A DNA stretch of 64,000 nucleotides from Parazoarcus communis (GTDB lineage: Bacteria; Pseudomonadota; Gammaproteobacteria; Burkholderiales; Rhodocyclaceae). Below, piece after piece: positions 27,105 to 34,500 of the stretch. Both the position numbers and the translations under genes were made by a program. The notes beneath the pieces are model-generated. The model was not told the DNA's origin and made no database searches. It saw only the letters and a program-made list of their open reading frames with translations. Location: assembly GCF_003111645.1 (NCBI RefSeq), contig NZ_CP022187.1, forward strand, positions 3,162,001-3,226,000, in the 5' to 3' direction. Every line of letters begins with the position of its first letter. Within the stretch, counting starts at the first letter, position 1.

Positions 27105-28409
27105 ATGCCGCTTTCCAACGCCGATAACTCACACGCCGTTCTTCAAGCGGTGTTCGATGCGCTGCCCGACAGCGTCTTCCTGATCGATCCCGCCAGCTCA
27201 GGCATCGTCTATTGCAATCGTGCGGCCTGGTCCGGTCTCGGCTACAGCCGCGCGGAAAACCTGCTCGAACATTCGGTGCTCAGCCTGCAGAGAGATGTGA
27301 TCGGCCCGGAGCAGTGGCTCAGCATCGCGGCCGAGATCCGGGCGCGCGCCCCGTACGTGTTCATCGGCTGCCATCGACACCGGCTTGGTCGAGAAATACC
27401 CGTAGAGGTGCATACCAGCTGCTTTCAGTTCCAGGATCGGGAGTATTTCCTGTCGGTCGCACGCGACATCACCCTGCGCACGCAGCTCGAACGCGACCTG
27501 AGCGCGCGCGATGCCCAGCTTCGCTTTGCGCTCAACGAGGCCAGTGACGGGCTGTGGGACTGGGAAATCGGCAGCGACAGGGTCTTTTTCAGCCCCCAAC
27601 TCAAGCGCATGCTGGGATACGGGCCGGACGAACTCGAGCCCACGCTGTCGAGCTGGACCGACAATATCCATCACGACGACGCCGCCCAGGTCCACCGTAT
27701 TCTTGAGGACCACCTCAGCGGCGAGCGCGAGCGCTACGAGGCCGAATACCGCCTGCGCAACCGCAACGGACACTATCTGTGGGTGCATGACCGCGGGAAG
27801 ATCTGCGAACGTGATGAAAACAGCCGACCCTCAAGAGTCGTTGGCATGGTGCAGAACATCACCGATCGCAAGAACCTCGAACTCCGCCTGCAGCAACTCG
27901 CATCGCACGACAGCCTCACCGGCCTGCTGAACCGCCGCGAAGCCGAGATCGTGCTCGACACCCAGCTGGGGCTTTGCGAACGTCTCGGCGTGCCGCTCGG
28001 CATCTGCCTGTTCGACCTCGACAACTTCAAGCAGATCAACGACACGCACGGGCACCAGTGCGGTGACAAGGTGCTGACCGGCGTCGCCCAGCTGTTCGGA
28101 AGACACATCCGGCGCTCGGACTTTCTTTGCCGATGGGGAGGAGAAGAGTTCATGCTGATTTGCATGGACAGCAACCTCGAACAATTGCGTCACCGCATCG
28201 AAACCCTGCGCCATCTGCTGGCCGCGCATCCATGGGAGGGTATCGATGCGCTCGAGCAGGTCACCGCCAGCTTCGGCATCGCCTCCTGTCCCGAGCACGG
28301 CAGAGATGCCCGGGAACTCTTCATCGCAGTGGATGAGGCGCTCTACCGCGCCAAGGCGGCAGGGCGCAACCGGGTGGAACCGGCCCTCATCAAGCCCCTC
28401 ACACCCTGA
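27105..28409 (+). CDS. PAS-PAS-GGDEF diguanylate cyclase, cytoplasmic
   Basis: 434 residues without membrane segments. Two PAS domains (~10-130 and ~135-262, the second with the PAC pattern '[20 protein letters not shown]') precede a GGDEF domain with intact 'RWGGEEF' and an RxxD inhibitory site (RRSD) five residues before it. It should make c-di-GMP in response to an intracellular cue. Its 3' end overlaps the convergent chemoreceptor gene by 11 bp. Confidence 0.9.
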   Translation: MPLSNADNSHAVLQAVFDALPDSVFLIDPASSGIVYCNRAAWSGLGYSRAENLLEHSVLSLQRDVIGPEQWLSIAAEIRARAPYVFIGCHRHRLGREIPVEVHTSCFQFQDREYFLSVARDITLRTQLERDLSARDAQLRFALNEASDGLWDWEIGSDRVFFSPQLKRMLGYGPDELEPTLSSWTDNIHHDDAAQVHRILEDHLSGERERYEAEYRLRNRNGHYLWVHDRGKICERDENSRPSRVVGMVQNITDRKNLELRLQQLASHDSLTGLLNRREAEIVLDTQLGLCERLGVPLGICLFDLDNFKQINDTHGHQCGDKVLTGVAQLFGRHIRRSDFLCRWGGEEFMLICMDSNLEQLRHRIETLRHLLAAHPWEGIDALEQVTASFGIASCPEHGRDARELFIAVDEALYRAKAAGRNRVEPALIKPLTP

Positions 28410-30021
28410 AGCGGGATACCGATTCCTGCAGGCGCGACGCCAGTTGCTCCATCTCGCGCGCCGCACCGACCGTGTGCTCGATCGCGGCATTGTTGTCGCG
28501 TGCCATGCCGGCAATCTCGTCGATGCTGCTGGTCACCGACTCGCTGGCACGGCGCTGATCCTCGGTCGCAGTCGCGATCCGGTCCAGACCTTCGCCCACA
28601 TCGCTGACTGACGCATTGGCTGCAACCAGCACGCCCGACACCACGTCGGCGGCATGGCGGCTGGACTCGAGATGACTCAGACCGCGGGCAATGGAATCCT
28701 GCACCGAAACCGACTGCCGGCTGATCTCATGGGTGATGGTGTCGATTTCGCCCGCTGAGCGTGCAGATTTCTCCGCCAGCTTGCGCACCTCGTCTGCGAC
28801 CACCGCAAAACCCCGACCCTGCTCACCGGCACGCGCAGCCTCGATCGCTGCATTGAGTGCAAGCAGATTGGTCTGCTCGGCAATCTCGCGCACTTCCTGC
28901 GTCATGCTGGTGATGGCCCGCGTCGAATCGACAAAGGCACTCACCGATTCTGCCATGTGCTGCACGGCGGTTTCGACATGTGCCACTTCGCTGATCAACT
29001 CTCCCAGACTGCGCTGGCCTTCCTGCGAGCGGGCAAGACTGTCGCGGGATCGCACGCGCACCGACTCGGTACTTTCAGCGATGTGCAGGATCTTGACGTT
29101 GAGTTCATCAACCGATTTGGCCGCTTCCATCGAACTGTCGTTCTGCCGGTGCGAACCTTCGGCCAGCTGCGAGGCGCCTGTCACCAGGTTGCGTGCCGAG
29201 CCCGTGACTGCCTCCGCCGAGGCGCCCACCTGGCGCACCAGGTCGGCAATCGTGGCCATCATGCGATTGAAGGTCTCGGCGGTGCGACCAATTTCATCCC
29301 GACCCGGTGCATCAAGCCTGCGCGTGAGGTCACCGCCGCCCTGGGCAATCTCCGCCAGACTCGCGGTCATGTGCGACAGCGGCCGGGTAACGAAGCGACG
29401 GATGAACAGGTAGATGAACGCAGCCAGCGGCAGGGACGCCAGGAACGCGAACAGGATGCTTTCGTTACGGAAATCGGTCACCGCGGCATTGACCTTGTCG
29501 AGCGAGACCCGCATGCTCACCGCACCAAGCGTGGCGCCCACATCCACCTGGTGACAAAGCGTGCAGTCCTTGCCGAGATAGTTCTTCGATGCCGGCGACG
29601 GGATCACCACCCTCAGGTGCTCACCGTAGCGGTCGTCGGTCTCGACCTGCAGAATTGCCGGACCGCCTGCCATCACTGCCTTCTCGGCCTCATCCAGCGA
29701 TGTCTCGGCGGCCGTGCCCGGACCATAGACCTTGCTCACGGCTTCGCCACGAATCACCTTCAGATCCCGCACCGAAGACAGCTCCTTGATCTGGTCGAGA
29801 AACACGTCGCGCTGCGCCACGGTGCCGGTAATCATCATTCCGGTCAGCCCTGCCATGGTCATTTCGTTGACCGAACTGGCAAAGTCACGCGCCTGATCGA
29901 TCGCGGTATCGCGATTCACGCGGGTCTCCCACACGATCATGCTGCCCCACGCAATCACAAGCATCAGCCAGATTGCGCCGGTGAGGCGCACCCATATCGG
30001 CGTGTCGGCTAGACGACGCAT
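28399..30021 (-). CDS. Methyl-accepting chemotaxis protein with c-type haem motif in its periplasmic sensor
   Basis: 540 residues from ATG 30021 (AAGGAG upstream). Transmembrane helix 1 (~10-30), periplasmic domain (~32-185) containing '[10 protein letters not shown]', i.e. a CxxCH haem-attachment motif at Cys153-His157, transmembrane helix 2 (~188-208), HAMP, and the MCP signalling hairpin '[35 protein letters not shown]' (quoted in part: hairpin tip residues all present). A covalently bound haem would make it a redox or gas sensor. The neighbours are cytochrome c' and cytochrome b561. Confidence 0.9.
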   Translation of the reverse strand: MRRLADTPIWVRLTGAIWLMLVIAWGSMIVWETRVNRDTAIDQARDFASSVNEMTMAGLTGMMITGTVAQRDVFLDQIKELSSVRDLKVIRGEAVSKVYGPGTAAETSLDEAEKAVMAGGPAILQVETDDRYGEHLRVVIPSPASKNYLGKDCTLCHQVDVGATLGAVSMRVSLDKVNAAVTDFRNESILFAFLASLPLAAFIYLFIRRFVTRPLSHMTASLAEIAQGGGDLTRRLDAPGRDEIGRTAETFNRMMATIADLVRQVGASAEAVTGSARNLVTGASQLAEGSHRQNDSSMEAAKSVDELNVKILHIAESTESVRVRSRDSLARSQEGQRSLGELISEVAHVETAVQHMAESVSAFVDSTRAITSMTQEVREIAEQTNLLALNAAIEAARAGEQGRGFAVVADEVRKLAEKSARSAGEIDTITHEISRQSVSVQDSIARGLSHLESSRHAADVVSGVLVAANASVSDVGEGLDRIATATEDQRRASESVTSSIDEIAGMARDNNAAIEHTVGAAREMEQLASRLQESVSRFRV

Positions 30022-30273
30022 GATTCTCTCCTTGCCTGTGTGCCCGACATCCGGGCCCATTCTGTAGTCACTTGAAACATCGGCTGATCTGATGCAAAGC
30101 TTTAGCCATTTCTTCGGACGAAAAGCCCGGCACGTGGCACCAGCCTTGATTTGTCACCTGATACGAATATCATGCAACCCTGATAGACACAGGGAACCAA
30201 GATATTCAGGCCCTGTCCGAGCACGGGGTCCCTATCCGAATTTCATCATCATCATCAACCTGAGAGGTCACAC

Positions 30274-30735
30274 ATGAAGAAATCCATCGCCCGCGCAACA
30301 CTCGGTATTGTCGCACTGTCGCTCGCCACCATCGCGTCGGCCCAGGTCAAACCGGAAGATCAGATCAAGTTCCGCAAGGCCGGATACAGCTTCATGAGCT
30401 GGAACATGGGCAAGATCAAGAGCAACCTCGAAGGCACCTACGACGCAGCCCAGGTCACTGCGGCCGCCAATGCCATCGCCGGCATCGCCAACTCGGGCAT
30501 GGGCGCGCTGTTTGGTGCGGGTACCGACAAGGACGTCGGCAGTCAGAAAACCCGTGTAAAGCCGGAGCTGTTCCAGAACATGCCGGAAGTCGGCAAGCTG
30601 GCGGGTGACTTCAGTGGCGCCGCGAACAACCTGGCGAAAGTCGCTGCAACCGGCGATGCTGCTGCAGTCAAGACCGCGTTCGGTGACCTTGGCAAGACCT
30701 GCAAGGCCTGTCACGACAAGTTCCGCGAGGAGTGA
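30274..30735 (+). CDS. Cytochrome c' (periplasmic)
   Basis: 153 residues: signal peptide cleaved near 'ASAQ', then a four-helix bundle with the haem motif CKACH at the C-terminus (Cys143, Cys146, His147), the placement typical of class II cytochromes c'. These five-coordinate haem proteins bind NO and CO and protect against nitrosative stress. An upstream gap of ~210 bp (30061-30273) holds no gene; a strong terminator follows. Confidence 0.93.
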   Translation: MKKSIARATLGIVALSLATIASAQVKPEDQIKFRKAGYSFMSWNMGKIKSNLEGTYDAAQVTAAANAIAGIANSGMGALFGAGTDKDVGSQKTRVKPELFQNMPEVGKLAGDFSGAANNLAKVAATGDAAAVKTAFGDLGKTCKACHDKFREE

Positions 30736-30765
30736 GTCTGCACCGCATCTGACCTGACCGCAGAC

Positions 30766-30801
30766 ACGGAAAAGCCGCATCACTGCGGCTTTTCCGTTTT
30801 T
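30766..30801. terminator. Terminator between cytochrome c' and cytochrome b561 genes
   Basis: ACGGAAAAGCCGCA (30766-30779) pairs with TGCGGCTTTTCCGT (30784-30797) around TCAC, then T-run. It separates two convergent genes. The TAA that would end an in-phase b561 gene (30800-30802) abuts it. Confidence 0.9.
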
Positions 30802-31494
30802 ACCAGGCGGGCGCGGACTGAGGCGGCGGCGGGGAGGTGGCGAAACCAGCCCACCCGTCGCCACCCACACTGTTGCAGCCGCAACGGCCAGCGCCACCAC
30901 GAAGGACACCAGTCCACCGCCTTGCGCAGGCCTGGGTGCCGGTTCGGGAAACTCCTTCACCCCGGTGATCATCGGCTTCACCAGGTTATCCTTCTTGACG
31001 TGTGCGTAGTACAGGATCGCCAGCACATGCAGCGCAATCAGCCCGCCGATGATCCAGATGTTCTGCCGGTGCAGACTGCTCATCCAGTCACTGGTGCTCT
31101 TGCTCACGATGGCATACAGCGGTCCCTCGAAGGCGATATCGTCATTCGCCACCAGCCCGCTCACCACCTGAAATATCATGACGCCGAGCAAGCCGAGCAC
31201 GGACAGCGCCCCAAGCGGATTGTGGCCCGGCTCCCTCCACTGACCGCGCAGATACGCCCTGATGCGACCCGGTCCCGGCACGAAGTGGGTAAAACGCGCA
31301 TAGGTCGAGCCCAGCACGCCCCAGACCAGACGGAACGCCAGCAAACCGGCAATGGCCACGCCCAGCCGGCCATGCCACACGATCAGGTTGCCACCGATCA
31401 GCCCGCTGGCAAACACACCCGCGGTCAGCACCACCAGCGCCCAATGGAAGACGCGGGTAGGCAGATCCCACACCCGCACAACTTGCTTGCTCAT
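30800..31494 (-). CDS. Cytochrome b561-type membrane protein, apparent frameshift near its C-terminus
   Basis: The first ~227 residues are a standard di-haem cytochrome b561 of the bacterial type: 'VWDLPTRVFHWALV' with the first haem-ligand His, 'WHGRLGVAIAGLLAFRLVWG', 'LHRQNIWIIGGLIALHVLAI' and four transmembrane helices. It probably passes electrons from the quinone pool to a periplasmic cytochrome, for which the adjacent cytochrome c' is a candidate. As written, the frame misses the expected stop and runs on to 30268, antisense across the whole cytochrome c' gene. One extra C in the run near 30833 would give '...PPPPQSAPAW' and stop at 30800. Confidence 0.85.
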
Positions 31495-31542
31495 AAAACC
31501 ATCCCTGCAATACGACTATCCATTATGCCTTCAGGGACCGGA

Positions 31543-34500
31543 TCAGGCTGGTTTCGGTTCCGCAGTGCCGCACCGCGCAGCGAGAAACTCCACCAGGTGG
31601 CGGCCGGTATGCGATGCGGGATTGTCCATCGCGACCTCGGGCGGCCCTTCGGCCACGATCTGTCCGCCGCCATCCCCCCCCTCGGGGCCAAGATCGATCA
31701 GCCAGTCGGCCTCAGCCATCACGTCGAGGTCGTGCTCGATCACCAGCACCGTATGACCCGCGTCGGTCAGCCGGTGCAGCACATGAATCAGCTTGTCCAC
31801 ATCGGCCATGTGCAGGCCCACGGTGGGCTCGTCGAGCACGTACAGGGTGTGGCGGTCGGCGGGCAGGGGAAGGCCCGTTGCTGCAGCCGCATCGCCCGGA
31901 CGGTTGCGTACCTTGGACAGCTCGGTCACCAGCTTGATGCGCTGCGCTTCGCCACCCGACAGCGTCGGGCTGGGCTGGCCCAGGGTCAGATAGCCCAGAC
32001 CCACATCCTGCAGCAACTGCAGTGGATGGGCGATGGACGGATGGGCGGCGAAAAAGCCCACCGCTTCGTCCACCGGCATCGCCAGCACCTCGGCCACCGT
32101 CTTCTCGCGCCAGCGTACCGACAGGGTTTCGGGATTGAAGCGCGCACCACCACAGGCCTCGCACGGCGTCTTCACGTCGGGCAGGAAGTTCATCTCAACC
32201 GTGGTCTGCCCGGCCCCGTCACATGAGGGGCAGCGGCCAGCACCGGTGTTGAAGGAGAAGCGCGATGCGCTCCAGCCCCGGGTGCGGGCATCGAACGTAT
32301 CGGCAAACAGCTTGCGGATCGCATCCCAGAAACCGACATAGGTCGCCGGGCAGGAGCGCGGCGTCTTGCCGATCGGGGTCTGATCCACCTCGAGCACCCG
32401 GCCGACCTGCTGCCAGCCTTCCAGGCTGCGACAGCCCACCAGGGTCTGATCCACCTCTTCCGGCTGTGCCTTGCCACGACGGCGTGCGCGCACCGCCTCC
32501 GGGTCGCCCAACCGGGCCCTCAGATTGGCGTGAATCACATCGCGTGCGAGCGAAGACTTGCCCGATCCCGACACCCCGGTCACCACCGTGAGCCGGGCCA
32601 GCGGGATGCGTGCATCGATATTGCGCAGGTTGTGCAGGCTGGCACCTTCGACGCGGATCGCCGGGTGGTCTTCCGCCACCGGCCGCCGCGGACGCATCGG
32701 ATGCTGCAGCGGATTGCGGAAGCAGGCGCCGGTAGCCGATTCCGGCGCCGCCAGCAGCGCCGCCACATCACCTTCGGCAACCACCCGGCCACCGCGCACG
32801 CCGGCCCCCGGACCGAGGTCGATGACATGGTCGGCACGGCGGATGGTGTCCTCGTCATGCTCAACCACCAGCAGCGTGTTGCCGCGGTCGCGCAGTGCCT
32901 CAAGCGTGTCGAGCAGCAGGCGGTTGTCACGCGGATGCAGGCCAATGGTGGGCTCGTCGAGGATGTAGCACACGCCGCGCAGGTTGGAGCCCAGTTGAGC
33001 CGCCAGCCGGATGCGCTGCGCCTCGCCACCGGACAGGGTCGGTGCGGCACGGTCGAGCGCGAGGTAACCCAGTCCCACATGCTGGAGGAAATCGAGACGG
33101 CCGCGAATTTCACTCACCAGATCGCGCGCGATGTCGTTTTCACGCTCGTTCAACACCAGTTCGCCGAAGAAGTCCGCAACCTTGTTCACTGCCAGCTTCG
33201 CCAGCTGATGCAGGCCACGGTCGCGGAAACGCACCGCACGCGCGACCGGATTGAGCCGCGCGCCCTCACACGCAGGACAGGGCTCGTCTCTGCTGACACT
33301 GTCTTCGGCGTCACCAAGGTCGAGCGCATCCGGGTCTTCCACCCGCGCCGCCGTCTTCAGGCCCGTCCCGAAGCATTTTGGACACCAGCCATGCTTGGCG
33401 TTGTACGAAAACAGACGCGGATCAGGCTCCGGAAAGCCGGTCCCACAACTCGGGCACGCCCGAAGCGTCGAAAACGTAATTTCAAAGGGGTCAGAGTCGT
33501 TTGATAGTTTCAAAGGGGTCAGAGTCGTTTGATCAAGGGGATCAAACGACTCTGACCCCTTTGAAACTGACCCCTTTGAAACAAGTCGCAGCACCTTGAG
33601 TACGCCTTTGCCATGCTCGAGCGCGGCACGAACGAACTCGCGCAGGGTCGCCTCATGTTCCGGCTGCACCATCACCATGCCGAGCGGCAGTTCGATGGTG
33701 TGCTCCTTGTAGCGGTCAAGGCGCGGCCATTTGGCGGTCGGCAGATACTCGCCATCAACGCGCAACTGCGCATGGCCCTTGCCCCGCGCCCATTTTGCGA
33801 GATCGGTGTACAAACCCTTGCGGTTGGTGACCAGCGGCGCCAGCACTTCAACCGATGCGCCCCGCAGTTCGCGCTGGATCTGCGCAACGATGGCCTCGAA
33901 GCTCTGCGGTGTCACTGGTACCTGGCAGTCCGGGCAGTACTGGGTGCCGAGCTTGACGTACATCAGGCGCAGAAAGGGGTGGATCTCGGTCAGGGTCGCT
34001 ACCGTGCTCTTGCGCCCGCCACGACTGGTACGCTGCTCGATCGCGACAGTGGGCGGAATGCCGAAAACGCCGTCAACATCCGGCCGGCTCGATGGCTGCA
34101 CGAACTGTCGCGCATAGGCGTTGAGCGACTCCAGATAGCGGCGCTGGCCCTCGCCAAACACGATATCGAACGCCAGGGTCGACTTGCCCGAGCCCGACAG
34201 GCCGGTGACCACGGTGAAGCGATCGCGCGGAATCGACACGCTGATGTTCTTCAGGTTGTGCTCACGCGCATGATGAATCTCGATCGCCGGTGCCGTCAGC
34301 GCACGGTAAGCCGCCGGCGCCTCGGCCACCATCGCCGGTGCCGCGCGGGTGCGTGCCAACGCTTCCGCATACTCGCGCAGCGCAAGTCCGGTGTGAGATG
34401 AGGGATGTGCCCGCACCTGCTCCGGACTGCCCTCGACCACGATTTCGCCACCGCCGTCGCCGCCTTCCGGGCCAAGATCGATGATCCAGTCGGCCGCTGC

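Noticed and set aside
30135-30150. Sigma-54-like TGGCAC-N5-TTGAT upstream of cytochrome c'
   Set aside because: The essential GC at -12 is missing, so it is unlikely to be an RpoN promoter.
33267-33540. Plus-strand frames ending in translated copies of the palindrome
   Set aside because: They only arise because the palindrome is read on the opposite strand of uvrA; no ribosome sites or domains.
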